Below, piece after piece: positions 1 to 8,542 of a stretch of DNA of 46,331 nucleotides. Numbering within the stretch: position 1 is the stretch's first letter; every line of letters starts with the position of its first letter. Below the pieces are notes generated by a model. That model was not told the origin of the DNA, made no database searches, and worked only from the letters and a program-made list of their open reading frames with translations. The DNA comes from a virus. Made by a program: the position numbers and the translations under genes. Location: IMG/VR virus record IMGVR_UViG_3300047491_000094, positions 1 to 46,331 of that record. One strand, given 5' to 3'.

Positions 1-1
1 A

Positions 2-151
2 GACAATCTTAAGGATGTTACTCTTGAGTTTATTGAAGGTGAAACCGTTGAGCAAGATGAGGACGGCACATACCGAGTTATTGATAATTCGATTGGAGAT
101 GATGATGCCCTATATGACCAACGGGAAGAGGGACTACAAAAAGGAACTTAA
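2..151 (+). CDS. C-terminal end of an unknown protein (5' truncated by the window edge)
   Basis: The frame is open from base 2 to a TAA stop and encodes 49 acidic residues rich in Asp and Glu, ending EEGLQKGT. No start codon is visible, so the gene begins outside the window. It lies just upstream of the packaging genes, where a small terminase subunit would be plausible, but nothing in these residues identifies it. Joining the window's right end to base 1 does not supply a start, because that frame meets TAG three codons before the last base. Confidence 0.55.
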   Translation, partial: DNLKDVTLEFIEGETVEQDEDGTYRVIDNSIGDDDALYDQREEGLQKGT

Positions 152-404
152 CTGGGAACATAAAAAGAAACCTAGTCGAGTTAAAGATCGTACACAAAGA
201 AATGCAGCGAGGGCTACTGTGGCAAAAGCTAAAGGCGTAAAAGCTACCTCTATTAAAGGAGACGTAGGTCACAAGAAAGCTATTTCTCGTGGTGGTAAAA
301 ACGGTCTTGCTAATTTGTTTGTTCAGAATCCAACTAACAATCGCTCTTTTGCTAGAACTAAATCTGGCGCAATGAAGAGTGAAAGGAGTCGAAGTGGCAA
401 GTAA
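105..404 (+). CDS. Small basic protein with HNH-like remnant motif
   Basis: A 99-residue, Lys/Arg-rich protein. GGAG lies 6 bases before the third ATG of an ATGATGATG run, which is why I start at 105. The first third is basic (KRDYKKEL). The middle, GDVGHKKAISRGGKNGLANL, has the spacing of an HNH-type fold (DHK, then GG, then N-x-x-NL) but lacks a convincing catalytic His pair. The C-terminus NRSFARTKSG is typical of small phage proteins found next to terminase genes. It overlaps the upstream partial gene. I see a nucleic-acid-binding character but claim no enzymatic role. Confidence 0.6.
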   Translation: MPYMTNGKRDYKKELNWEHKKKPSRVKDRTQRNAARATVAKAKGVKATSIKGDVGHKKAISRGGKNGLANLFVQNPTNNRSFARTKSGAMKSERSRSGK

Positions 405-567
405 AGCACATCCGGGTTTTAAAGCAGTACAAGCTAAGATTGCAGCTAAACAAGGCGTATCTAAAAAAGCAGCAGGTGCTATTCTAGCATCAGCTACACG
501 CAAAGCATCAGCATCAGCTAAACGCGCAAATCCTCGACTAAAGAAGGTTGCAGGACGCGGTAAATAA
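394..567 (+). CDS. Small Ala/Lys-rich basic protein
   Basis: A 57-residue protein starting at GTG 394, with AAGGAG well placed upstream. A GTG at 379 is in frame but has no ribosome site. It begins ASKAHPGFKAVQAKIA and ends in basic repeats (KRANPRLKKVAGRGK). The composition (about half Ala, Lys and Arg) suggests DNA or RNA binding. It overlaps the end of the previous gene by 11 bases and is followed at once by the large terminase gene, so the two are probably co-translated. Function unknown. Confidence 0.65.
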   Translation: MASKAHPGFKAVQAKIAAKQGVSKKAAGAILASATRKASASAKRANPRLKKVAGRGK

Positions 568-582
568 TTGTTAGGAGATAAC

Positions 583-2121
583 ATGGCAGAGAAGATTGAA
601 TACCCAAAAATTACGAAAGAAATTATTGAAGGTTTTGCTACTTCCTGTCTTGTTAAGTATTATGACGAAGCATCGCAGTTTGCAGACTTCCACCGTGAAT
701 GGTGGGATCTTTGCTGTAGTGACGATAAGTTTGTTGCTATTTGTGCTCCTCGTGGTCATTCTAAGTCCACAACCATTACTATCACATATACACTTGCTGC
801 TGTCTTGTTTAGACAACGTAAGTATGTTCTTATCGTAGCAGATACAGAATCACAGGCTAGTTTATTCTTAGGTCAAATTAAACAGATTCTTTACGACTCA
901 ACTGAAATCCACAACTTGTTTGGTTTACAAATGGGTGCAAAAGGTGTTGAGTTTGAGAAAGATACTGAGACTGACATTATTGTTAAGTTCCAAGACCAAA
1001 CACGTTTCCGTATTGTAGCCAAAGGCGCAGAACAGAAACTACGTGGTATGCTCTGGGATGGTGGTCGTCCAGATCTCATCGTTATTGATGACTTAATGAA
1101 CGAAGAACTTGTTGCTAACAAAGATCGTCGTGATAAACTACGTCGTTGGGTGTATGGCTCGTTAATTCCTTGTCGTTCTGAGAAAGGTATCATTCGTTTT
1201 GTGGGTACTCCCATGAACTTAGATGACCCATTAGAATCGTTAATGCCTAAGGAAAACGCCAAGGCTACTGTTGTAGAGGATCTTAAAATATACTCTACTA
1301 AAAAACAAGGCATGTGGCGTTCTGTTAAATACCGAGCACATAACTCTGACTATTCTGCTATACTATGGCCTCAGCGTAAATCAAAACAATTGTTTGAAGA
1401 ACTACGACATGACTTCCAAGAACAGGGTATCCCTGAAGTATATGCTTGTGAGTACTTGTGTAACCCTGTGGATGATAGTATTCGCTATTTCCGCAAAGGT
1501 GACTTTCTTCACATGACTGAAGAAGATCGTAAGAAAAACAAAACATTTTATATTACTGCTGACTTAGCTATTTCTCAACGGGAACGTGCTGACTACACAG
1601 CAATAGTTGTAGGAGGTATGGATGCTAATGGGCAACTACATGTTGTTAATGTCATTCGCGAACGACTTTCTGGGGATGAAATTGTCGCTACTCTTTTAGC
1701 GTTACAACGAATCTACAATCCACTTGCAGTAGGTATTGAGGATACTCAAATCTCTAAAGCAATTGGTCCTTACTTAAACCGCGCCATGATGGAAGCAGGT
1801 AACTACTTAAATGTAGTTATGCTTAAACCCCATCGTCAGGATAAAATGCAACGTGCTAGATCAATCCAAGCACGAATGCGCGCCGGTATGGTAAAGTTCG
1901 ACAAACAAGCCGATTGGTGGTTGATGTTTGAAGATGAGTGTATGTCCTTTCCTCGTGCAAGACACGATGACTGTGTTGATGCATTGGCTTATCAGGGTAT
2001 CCTTATTGATTCTATGTCAGAAGGTATGACAGATGAAGAACTAGAGGAAGAAGAATATGAACGTGAATACGCTGAATCAGGTAACTCTGAACAGGGTCGT
2101 AGCGAAATAACTGGATATTAA
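583..2121 (+). CDS. terL: Terminase large subunit
   Basis: The packaging motor: an ATPase that pumps DNA into the prohead and a nuclease that cuts concatemers. The 512-residue protein starts at ATG 583 behind AGGAG. The ATPase half shows Walker A APRGHSKSTT (55-64) and Walker B LIVIDD (165-170, followed by a helix carrying NEE). The RNase H-like nuclease half shows acidic residues at ADLAIS (D327), GIEDTQ (E386, D387) and HDDCVDAL (461-468). All expected motifs are present and the length is normal. The portal gene follows after one base. The C-terminus is an acidic tail. Confidence 0.95.
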   Translation: MAEKIEYPKITKEIIEGFATSCLVKYYDEASQFADFHREWWDLCCSDDKFVAICAPRGHSKSTTITITYTLAAVLFRQRKYVLIVADTESQASLFLGQIKQILYDSTEIHNLFGLQMGAKGVEFEKDTETDIIVKFQDQTRFRIVAKGAEQKLRGMLWDGGRPDLIVIDDLMNEELVANKDRRDKLRRWVYGSLIPCRSEKGIIRFVGTPMNLDDPLESLMPKENAKATVVEDLKIYSTKKQGMWRSVKYRAHNSDYSAILWPQRKSKQLFEELRHDFQEQGIPEVYACEYLCNPVDDSIRYFRKGDFLHMTEEDRKKNKTFYITADLAISQRERADYTAIVVGGMDANGQLHVVNVIRERLSGDEIVATLLALQRIYNPLAVGIEDTQISKAIGPYLNRAMMEAGNYLNVVMLKPHRQDKMQRARSIQARMRAGMVKFDKQADWWLMFEDECMSFPRARHDDCVDALAYQGILIDSMSEGMTDEELEEEEYEREYAESGNSEQGRSEITGY

Positions 2122-2122
2122 T

Positions 2123-4000
2123 ATGAAAATTGATAAGATTCTAAATTCAGTAAATGTTGCAGAAGATCTAGACCAAGATCAACTAATTAAGATTGGTCGC
2201 CAAGTCTGTGAGGGTTTTGATACTGATATCAGTTCACGTAAACCTTGGGAAAAAGATCTTGAATCTTGGACTAAACTGGCACTACAGATTGCAGATACTA
2301 AAACGTTCCCTTGGACGGGTGCTGCAAACATTAAGTACCCCCTTTTGGCTACTGCTGCTATGCAGTTTGCTGCTCGTGCCTATCCTACATTGGTACCTTC
2401 AAATGGTCAGGTCGTTAAATGCAAGGTTGTAGGCTTTGATCCTACAGGCGAGAAGGAAGCACGTGCTCACCGAGTATCTGTTCATATGTCACATCAAGTG
2501 ATGGATGAGATGGATGGTTGGGAAGAGGACATGGATAAACTACTTATCTCTCTTCCAATTGCAGGTACTTGCTTTAAGAAAACATATTGGGACAGTGCTA
2601 AACAAAAGAACTGTTCTAAATTAGTTCTACCTAAGTATCTAGTTGTTAACTACGATACTCGTTGTATTGAAGATGCGGAACGTGTAACTGAAGTTATTTA
2701 TATTTCACCACGTAAAGTTAAAGAGCGTATGAATCAGGGTGTATTCCTAGATGTTGAACTAGGTGAAGCTTCTGGTACAGATCCTCTAGCTTATGATCGT
2801 GTAAACAAAGCATTCCAGATTGGTTCTGGTGATGATAAGACTACACCATATGCATTCTATGAACAACACACTTTCTTAGATTTAGATGATGATGGTTATG
2901 CTGAACCATACATTGTAACTGTAGAAGCTGATAGTCAAAAGGTTGTACGCATTGTACCTCGTTTTAATCAAACCGGAGTAATGGTAAATGAAAAAGGTAA
3001 GGTCGTATCTATTGAACCTATCCAGTATTATACTAAGTATGATTTCATTCCCAACCCTGATGGCGGTTTTTACAGTATTGGTTTTGGACGCTTACTCGGA
3101 CCACTCAATGAATCAGCGAACACCATTATTAATCAATTGGTCGATGCCGGTTCTCTCAGTAACCTACAATCAGGTTTCATCGGCAAAGGTCTACGAATCA
3201 AAATGGGTGAAGCTAAGTTCTCACCCGGCGAATGGAAAGCAGTCAATGCCACAGGCGATGATATTAAGAAACAAATCTTCCCATTACCAGTACGTGAACC
3301 AAGTGCAGTTCTAATGAATCTACTACAGCTACTACTTACTTCTGGTAAGGAACTAGCTTCTGTAGCTGAGATCTTTGTAGGTAAGATGCCGGGTCAAAAT
3401 ACACCAGCAACTACTACAATGGCTACCATTGAACAAGGCATGAAAGTATTTACTGCGGTATACAAACGTATTTATCGTAGTCTTGCTAAAGAGTTCCAAA
3501 AGATTTATGTACTAAATCGTGAATACATGAACCCAGAAGAGTATGTTGCTGTACTAGATCAACCAGTACAACAATCAGATTACATGGGTCCAGAGAACGA
3601 TATCGTACCCGGTGCTGACCCTGCTGCTGTTTCTAATCAAGAAAAGCAAGCTAAGGTACAAGCACTACTACAATTACTACAGTTGGGTACTCTAAACCCA
3701 ATGGCTGTTACTCAGTTGTATCTAGAAGCATATGAGATTCCTAATGCCGAATCATTTATTATGCAGCCACAACAACCACAACCTGATCCTAAACAACAGG
3801 AAATGGAATTAAAGGCACAACTAGAACAACAGAAGGCAGAACGTGAAATGCAGATGTCTAGTGCTAAACTTCAGATGGAAGCCGCAGGTCAAGAACATGA
3901 GGCTGCTTTGAAGGAACGAGCACAAGATGCAGACCTACGCATGAAACAACTAGAGGCAGTTTTAAAAGCACGTGCAGCGCAAGCTTCTGTGCAGAAGTAA
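2123..4000 (+). CDS. Portal (head-to-tail connector) protein
   Basis: A 625-residue protein immediately after terL, in the canonical terminase-portal order. It forms the dodecameric ring at the capsid vertex through which DNA passes. Sequence features match podovirus connectors: FPWTGAANIKYPL near residue 60, PIAGTCFKKTYWD near 145-160, and FGRLLGPLNESANTIINQL around 320. The last 100 residues are Gln/Glu-rich and predicted coiled coil (EMELKAQLEQQKAEREMQM), a usual portal tail. There is no catalytic motif. The call rests on position plus family-typical sequence. Confidence 0.88.
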   Translation: MKIDKILNSVNVAEDLDQDQLIKIGRQVCEGFDTDISSRKPWEKDLESWTKLALQIADTKTFPWTGAANIKYPLLATAAMQFAARAYPTLVPSNGQVVKCKVVGFDPTGEKEARAHRVSVHMSHQVMDEMDGWEEDMDKLLISLPIAGTCFKKTYWDSAKQKNCSKLVLPKYLVVNYDTRCIEDAERVTEVIYISPRKVKERMNQGVFLDVELGEASGTDPLAYDRVNKAFQIGSGDDKTTPYAFYEQHTFLDLDDDGYAEPYIVTVEADSQKVVRIVPRFNQTGVMVNEKGKVVSIEPIQYYTKYDFIPNPDGGFYSIGFGRLLGPLNESANTIINQLVDAGSLSNLQSGFIGKGLRIKMGEAKFSPGEWKAVNATGDDIKKQIFPLPVREPSAVLMNLLQLLLTSGKELASVAEIFVGKMPGQNTPATTTMATIEQGMKVFTAVYKRIYRSLAKEFQKIYVLNREYMNPEEYVAVLDQPVQQSDYMGPENDIVPGADPAAVSNQEKQAKVQALLQLLQLGTLNPMAVTQLYLEAYEIPNAESFIMQPQQPQPDPKQQEMELKAQLEQQKAEREMQMSSAKLQMEAAGQEHEAALKERAQDADLRMKQLEAVLKARAAQASVQK

Positions 4001-4040
4001 CAACTAACTAACTAACCAGACATTTTCCAGAGAGGAATAT

Positions 4041-4268
4041 ATGACAGTTATTACAGCGAGTGATTTCATAGATTGGAAATCTAATCCAGTTACAAAGGCT
4101 TTCTTTGAAGCGTGTGACATGAGGATTCAGGATGCAAAAGATAGTCTAGCCATTAGTGCAGGTATTGATAGCAACCAAGATAATCTATTACGCGGGTTTA
4201 TCCGTGCTTACTATGAGATGCAAGAATTTCGTATTGATGATTTAGAAGGTATGGAGGTAGCAGAATGA
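4041..4268 (+). CDS. Conserved small protein between portal and co-chaperonin
   Basis: A 75-residue acidic protein behind GAGAGGAA. It contains WKSNPVTKAFFEACDMRI followed by a helix-rich region, a pattern seen in small proteins next to many podovirus portal genes. Its last codons overlap the next gene's ATG by 4 bases, so translation is coupled. Function unknown. A role in capsid assembly is suggested only by position. Confidence 0.7.
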   Translation: MTVITASDFIDWKSNPVTKAFFEACDMRIQDAKDSLAISAGIDSNQDNLLRGFIRAYYEMQEFRIDDLEGMEVAE

Positions 4269-4576
4269 TTAAGATTCTACTACACCATATTCTTGTAAAA
4301 CCAGATGATGCAACTGAAGCAGACCAAGACCTAAAACGGGCAAAGGCTGTCGGTATTATTCTGGAACTTGATAAGCGCGAACAAGCTGCTGTCGAATACG
4401 GCACTGTGGTTAAAATCGGTCCTACATCATTTACTGACTTAGGGCGTGATCCAACCATTTTGAAAGAAGGTGATCGTATCTCTTTTGCTCGTTATTCGGG
4501 TAAAAGTATTAAAGACTCAGATGGTACTGAGTACCTGCTCTTAAATGATCAGGATGTTTTAGTTGTTATTGAATAA
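4265..4576 (+). CDS. GroES-like co-chaperonin (Cpn10 fold)
   Basis: A 103-residue protein with the layout of Cpn10/GroES: an N-terminal strand LLHHILVKPDD, a variable mobile loop ending in a GIIL tripeptide-like element (the host GroEL-binding IVL site), a roof loop (DKREQAAVE), YGTVVKIGP, then KEGDRISFARYSGKSI and a C-terminal LLLNDQDVLVVIE, matching the family's 'vGDkVlf.kyaG...yLil.e.DilaVi'. Length is normal for GroES (about 97). It sits between portal and scaffold, so it may adapt host GroEL for folding the capsid protein, as T4 gp31 does. Confidence 0.82.
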   Translation: MIKILLHHILVKPDDATEADQDLKRAKAVGIILELDKREQAAVEYGTVVKIGPTSFTDLGRDPTILKEGDRISFARYSGKSIKDSDGTEYLLLNDQDVLVVIE

Positions 4577-4587
4577 AGGAAATAAGC

Positions 4588-5409
4588 ATGGATGAAGTCA
4601 TTCAATCTGCTCCCGTAGAAGAGCAACAACCGGCAGAAGTAGTACAACAAACAGAAGATCAACAACCACACATTGACTCTGATCCTTATGAATCAGAAGC
4701 ACGTGAACAAGGTTGGCGACCTAAAGAAGAATTTGAAGGTGATCCAGAAAAATGGCGACCTGCTAAAGAATTCGTAGAGCGTGGTGAACTGTTTGGTAAG
4801 ATTGATACTCTAGGCAAAGAACTTAAGGAAACTAAGAAAGCCCTTAAGATGTTACAGGAGCATCACTCTAAAGTAAAAGAAACAGAGTTTAAACGTGCAG
4901 TAGATGAACTTAAAGCACAGCAAAAGAAACACCTTGAAGAAGGTAATTCAGATGAGTACATTCGTACCACTGAACTTCTAACTGATCTTAAAGCAGAACA
5001 AAAAGCACGTGAGGTTATTAGCCAACAACAAACTGAACAGCAAAAAAATCAAGTTGATCCTCGTTTCACTGAGTGGGTAGGTAAAAACTCATGGTATACA
5101 AAGGATCAAGATATGCGTCAGTTTGCTGATACGCTAGGTCTAGGCTATGCACAGGCTAATCCCGGTGTTGATCCAGACGTTGTTTTAGAGTATGTTTCTA
5201 AACAGGTTAAACAAGCTTTCAAAGACAAATTTGAAAACCCTAACCGCACTAGACCTTCTGCTGTTGAAGGAGCAAGCACTCCATCCACCGCAAAGAAAGA
5301 TTCGATTGAATTATCAGACGACGAGCGTCGAGTCATGAACACATTTATCCGTCAAGGTGTCATGACAAAAGATGAATATATTGCACAAGTAAAGGCAATG
5401 CGAGGTTAA
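4588..5409 (+). CDS. Capsid assembly scaffolding protein
   Basis: A 273-residue protein, very rich in Glu, Lys and Gln, with long predicted coiled coil (about 70-160) and an acidic Gln/Pro-rich N-terminus containing EAREQGWRPKEEFEGDPEKW. This W-R-P-K-E-E-F element is common in podovirus scaffolds. The C-terminus has a short charged helix (DDERRVMNTFIRQGVMTKDEY). It lies just ahead of the capsid genes. Scaffolds template the prohead and then leave. No protease motif is visible, so I see no sign that it is cleaved by a phage-encoded prohead protease. Confidence 0.82.
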   Translation: MDEVIQSAPVEEQQPAEVVQQTEDQQPHIDSDPYESEAREQGWRPKEEFEGDPEKWRPAKEFVERGELFGKIDTLGKELKETKKALKMLQEHHSKVKETEFKRAVDELKAQQKKHLEEGNSDEYIRTTELLTDLKAEQKAREVISQQQTEQQKNQVDPRFTEWVGKNSWYTKDQDMRQFADTLGLGYAQANPGVDPDVVLEYVSKQVKQAFKDKFENPNRTRPSAVEGASTPSTAKKDSIELSDDERRVMNTFIRQGVMTKDEYIAQVKAMRG

Positions 5410-5410
5410 T

Positions 5411-5803
5411 ATGACTAAGAATGAAAAGCGTGTAGTACGTAAGCCCCTTCACCAACGTGGTCCACTAACTATTTCTGGGGAAAAAGATTCCAATTTCGTT
5501 TATCGTTTTGTAAACGATGTGGGTAGCCGAGTTGATCAACTCAAACAAGCTGGCTACGAAATGGTTACTGATGAAAACCTAGTTGTGGGTGAAGCAAGAG
5601 TTTCTGATGCAGGTCAACATGGCTCTGCTAAACGAGTCGTTAGCAAAGACGGCACAGTATCTTATCTAATGCGCCAAAAGAAAGAATGGTTTGAGGAAGA
5701 TAAAGCTGCTAAACGTGAACGTAACGACGAAATCACAAACCAAATCAAAAGTAAAGCTGCTGATGGTATGTACGGTTCAATTAAAATGAGTCGAGATACA
5801 TAA
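5411..5803 (+). CDS. Hypothetical protein in the capsid cassette
   Basis: A 130-residue highly charged protein. It begins KRVVRKPLHQRGPLTI, has a central GYEMVTDENLVVGEARV and a C-terminal RQKKEWFEEDKAAKRERN helix. It starts one base after the scaffold stop, so it is probably translated with it. Proteins of this kind occur between scaffold and capsid genes in marine podoviruses, but no function is established that I can name. Confidence 0.7.
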   Translation: MTKNEKRVVRKPLHQRGPLTISGEKDSNFVYRFVNDVGSRVDQLKQAGYEMVTDENLVVGEARVSDAGQHGSAKRVVSKDGTVSYLMRQKKEWFEEDKAAKRERNDEITNQIKSKAADGMYGSIKMSRDT

Positions 5804-5838
5804 GCAGTTTCTCCAATTTCTGAAAGGAAACAAAAACA

Positions 5839-6462
5839 ATGGCTACAACTTTTCTAAGCCGTCCCGGCTTTAAGCCAACTAAGCACCTAACTGGTGCCCC
5901 TTACAATGGTCAAGCTAACATTTATTATGTTGGTGCCGCTGTAACTCTAGTCCCCGGTGACGTTGTCATTCTAGACGCTGCTAACGGTAACGCTGCTGGC
6001 GTTATGGCTGTTACTATCGGTACTGCTACTTCAGCACCTGTCGGTGTTGTTGTTGGTACCATCAACAGCAAGCTAGATCCACTAACCGGCAAAATGACCA
6101 ATGGTTCTATCGCTCTAGATACTCCACAAACCGCTGGTCAGAATGCTTATGTTCTAGTAGCTGACGCTCCTGATCTAGTATTCCAAACCGAAATTGCTAC
6201 ATACGCAATTGCTAACATCGGTAAGAACCACGAACTAGTTCCAACTACTTATAACACCACAACTGGTAACTCAAACATGAAAGTTATCTACAATGGTGGC
6301 GATCAGACTGATCCTTGGAAACTACTAGGTGCCGAACAGATGAATGACGCAGTCTCAGGTGGCGGTTACGCTCGTCCTGCTGACGGTGATTCAAACGTCA
6401 AGGTATTCGTAATGGCTAACACTCACCAGTATCGTGATGCTGGCGGTACAGCTTCAGTTTAA
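5839..6462 (+). CDS. Probable capsid decoration or minor head protein
   Basis: A 207-residue protein rich in Ala, Gly, Thr and Val with no long helices predicted, consistent with a beta-rich structural subunit. It contains repeated strand-like segments (VGAAVTLVPGDVVILDAANG, APVGVVVGTINSK). It lies 16 bases ahead of the major capsid gene and uses the same optimised codons (CTA Leu, GGT Gly, GCT Ala), which suggests a very abundant product. No family name is recognised with confidence. An alternative is a secreted or fiber-like head protein. Confidence 0.6.
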   Translation: MATTFLSRPGFKPTKHLTGAPYNGQANIYYVGAAVTLVPGDVVILDAANGNAAGVMAVTIGTATSAPVGVVVGTINSKLDPLTGKMTNGSIALDTPQTAGQNAYVLVADAPDLVFQTEIATYAIANIGKNHELVPTTYNTTTGNSNMKVIYNGGDQTDPWKLLGAEQMNDAVSGGGYARPADGDSNVKVFVMANTHQYRDAGGTASV

Positions 6463-6478
6463 TAGGAAGGATTAAATA

Positions 6479-7390
6479 ATGTCTGGTATTATCACTAGTT
6501 CAAGTTTTGCGAAACTACTATGGCCCGGTCTAAACTCAATCTACGGTAAAGAGTATAACGACTATCCAGTAGAATGGGAACAGCTATTTGAGAAGAACAC
6601 ATCTGATCGTGCATACGAAGAAGATCTAGGTCTTTCAAGCTTTGGTCTAGCCCGTACTAAGTCTGAAGGTGCTGGTATTGAATACGATACCGAACGTCAA
6701 GGCTTCACCTCACGCTATAACCATGTCGTATACGCTCTAGGTTTCATCGTTACTCGTGAAATCTACGAAGATGACCAATACGGTAAGGTTGGTGCTCAGA
6801 AGGCTAAGGCTCTAGCTCGTTCAATGCGTCAAACCAAAGAAATCAACGGTGCTAACATTTTCAATTACGCTTTCGATTCATCATATGCTGGTGGCGATGG
6901 TAAGGAAATGATTGCTACTGACCATCCAAACGTTTCAGGCGGTACATGGTCAAACGAACTAACAGTTGCATCTGATCTATCAGAAGCTGCTCTAGAGCAA
7001 GCTGTTATTGACATTGCTGGTTTCCGTGATGATCGTGGTCTACTAATCGCTGCCAAGCCACAAAAGCTTGTTATCCCTTATCAGCAGCAGTTTGAAGCCC
7101 ATCGTATCCTTGGTGCTAACGGTCGTGTAGGTACTGATCTAAACGATCCTAACGCAATCAAAGATATGAGCATCTTCAAGGATGTCGTAGTTAACCACTA
7201 CTTCACCGATCCAGATGCATGGTTCGTTCTAACTGATGTTAAGGACAGCCTCAAGTACTTTGAGCGTCGTGCTGATCAATTTGAAATGGACAACGACTTC
7301 GACACCGAGAACGCTAAGTTCAAGGCTACTGCTCGTTACTCATTCGGCTGGTCTGACCCACGTGGTGTTTACGGCTCACAAGGCGTTTAA
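6479..7390 (+). CDS. Major capsid protein
   Basis: A 303-residue protein, the size expected for an HK97-fold capsid subunit without a long delta domain. Segments such as YDTERQGFTSRYNHVVYALG, a long spine-like helix (AQKAKALARSMRQTKEINGA) and a C-terminal KATARYSFGWSDPRGVYGSQ match podovirus major head proteins. Codon use is the most biased in the window (nearly all Leu as CTA). A hairpin and then a strong terminator follow downstream. Position after scaffold and this codon bias support the call. Confidence 0.88.
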   Translation: MSGIITSSSFAKLLWPGLNSIYGKEYNDYPVEWEQLFEKNTSDRAYEEDLGLSSFGLARTKSEGAGIEYDTERQGFTSRYNHVVYALGFIVTREIYEDDQYGKVGAQKAKALARSMRQTKEINGANIFNYAFDSSYAGGDGKEMIATDHPNVSGGTWSNELTVASDLSEAALEQAVIDIAGFRDDRGLLIAAKPQKLVIPYQQQFEAHRILGANGRVGTDLNDPNAIKDMSIFKDVVVNHYFTDPDAWFVLTDVKDSLKYFERRADQFEMDNDFDTENAKFKATARYSFGWSDPRGVYGSQGV

Positions 7391-7397
7391 TTAACTA

Positions 7398-7424
7398 GGG
7401 GAGGGAGAACAAGTATCTCTCCCC
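7398..7424 (+). promoter_or_regulatory. Hairpin after the capsid gene
   Basis: GGGGA and GAGA (separated by a GG bulge) pair with TCTC and TCCCC around a 7-base loop. No run of T follows. It may protect the capsid mRNA 3' end or act as an RNase processing site. This is inference from structure and position. Confidence 0.5.
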
Positions 7425-7442
7425 TCCTTCTAGGAGAAATTT

Positions 7443-7868
7443 ATGCCACAAGGTAATGTTGGTCCACAGGGCGTAACAGTACTTAATCGTCCAGCTATTG
7501 CTTCGCTAACTAAGGTTATCAAGATTAATACAACTGACGCAACTGCATTTACTGCTTTTGCTCTACCTAAGTTTGCTGTTATTGCTGGTGTTTATGTTAT
7601 TGGTACTGCTGATTCAACCGACACAGGTACTGCTACTATTACTGTAGGCGTTGGTGCTGGCACTGAAATCCTAAACGCATATGACGTTAAGGGTTCAGGT
7701 CAGGGCTACCACGTTGCAGGTGATGCTGCTGGTTCCTATGTTGGTACACAGCTAACTGCTGACACACAATTCAAAGCTAGCTACACTGGTCAGAACGCTG
7801 ACTCAGCCGCTGCTAGTTGGTTAGTTAAGGTGGAATACTACATTCCATCAGTAGGTCAAACCTACTAA
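7443..7868 (+). CDS. Small structural protein (decoration or head-fiber candidate)
   Basis: A 141-residue Ala/Gly/Thr/Val-rich protein behind AGGAG, with alternating strand-like segments (FAVIAGVYVIGTADSTDTG, ATITVGVGAGTEIL) and almost no charge in the core. It uses the same biased codons as the capsid gene and ends at a rho-independent terminator, so it closes the high-expression capsid transcript. The function is not identifiable from motifs. An outer capsid decoration role is the best guess. Confidence 0.6.
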   Translation: MPQGNVGPQGVTVLNRPAIASLTKVIKINTTDATAFTAFALPKFAVIAGVYVIGTADSTDTGTATITVGVGAGTEILNAYDVKGSGQGYHVAGDAAGSYVGTQLTADTQFKASYTGQNADSAAASWLVKVEYYIPSVGQTY

Positions 7869-7877
7869 GTTATACCC

Positions 7878-7935
7878 ATAGGGGGAGTCTATTGTAAGTA
7901 ATTGCAGTATTCTCTCCCTATTTTTATTTTTATTG
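7878..7935 (+). terminator. Rho-independent terminator after the capsid operon
   Basis: ATAGGGGGAG (7878-7887) pairs with CTCTCCCTAT (7912-7921) over 10 positions with one G-U pair. The 24-base loop is followed by TTTTTATTTTTATT. It lies just after the capsid-associated genes and would separate abundant capsid mRNA from the tail genes. The long loop makes it weaker than a compact hairpin. Confidence 0.75.
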
Positions 7936-7978
7936 TTCGGTTCTTAATGTGCACCGTACTTGGTGAAAGGAAAAAATT

Positions 7979-8341
7979 ATGTCAATGAATGCATGGATTA
8001 AATCAGGTAAAGTTTACGAACTAACTCCTGCTGCTGGTATTACTACTGCAACCCCAACATACGGTACTCCCGTATATAAAGATTCCCCTTACGCTTCTTT
8101 TCAAGGTATTGAAACTGGCGATGGCGCAGTAACTGCGACTGTCATTATTCAAGCCTCAAACGATGAAGCTACTTACAAAGGCAATGCCTCTAACTGGATT
8201 ACTATTGCTACTATTTCACTAAGCGACACTGATAGTGCTACAGATGGTTTCACAACTGTTGCTCCTTGGAAATATGTTCGTGCAGGTGTTACAGCTATTT
8301 CAGGTACTGATGCTACAGTTAAAGTTCTAATGGGTGTATAA
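7979..8341 (+). CDS. Small structural protein
   Basis: A 120-residue Thr/Ala-rich, beta-strand-type protein (ASNDEATYKGNASNWITIAT, then WKYVRAGVTAISGTDATVKV). This arrangement of a noisy measurement-like beta sandwich (W-K-Y-V-R-A) is common in small phage head or tail decoration proteins. RBS GGAAA is present. It is the first gene after the terminator and is adjacent to a 62-residue gene that starts at its stop codon. Function unknown. Confidence 0.6.
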   Translation: MSMNAWIKSGKVYELTPAAGITTATPTYGTPVYKDSPYASFQGIETGDGAVTATVIIQASNDEATYKGNASNWITIATISLSDTDSATDGFTTVAPWKYVRAGVTAISGTDATVKVLMGV

Positions 8342-8530
8342 ATGTCTGTCACCACAGAATACGTGTATGGTTCATACCCTGAATCTACACTACCTTATTT
8401 AGATGACTACGGTATTACTGATACTAAATATGGCGTAGTTGTTGATCCCTATTCACCTACCTTTGCATTTCTTCTTTTAGAAGATGGTTACAAGTTATTG
8501 CAAGAGGATAGTAGTGAGATTCTACTTTAA
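8342..8530 (+). CDS. Hypothetical small acidic protein
   Basis: A 62-residue acidic, Tyr-rich protein (TEYVYGSYPESTLPYLDDYG) ending FLLLEDGYKLLQEDSSEILL. The repeated L-L-(Q)E-D elements resemble the short linker repeats placed before spike genes. Its start codon immediately follows the stop of the previous gene. No known family. Confidence 0.6.
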   Translation: MSVTTEYVYGSYPESTLPYLDDYGITDTKYGVVVDPYSPTFAFLLLEDGYKLLQEDSSEILL

Positions 8531-8542
8531 TAAGGAGTTGCT

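Noticed and set aside
78-584. Long minus-strand frame under the first small genes
   Set aside because: It lies opposite basic genes with good ribosome sites, has no site of its own and shows a composition (Cys/Phe/Thr-rich) expected from antisense frames.
4001-4017. Tandem AACT repeats after the portal gene
   Set aside because: Only about four short units, no sign of function; likely chance or slippage in a small gap.
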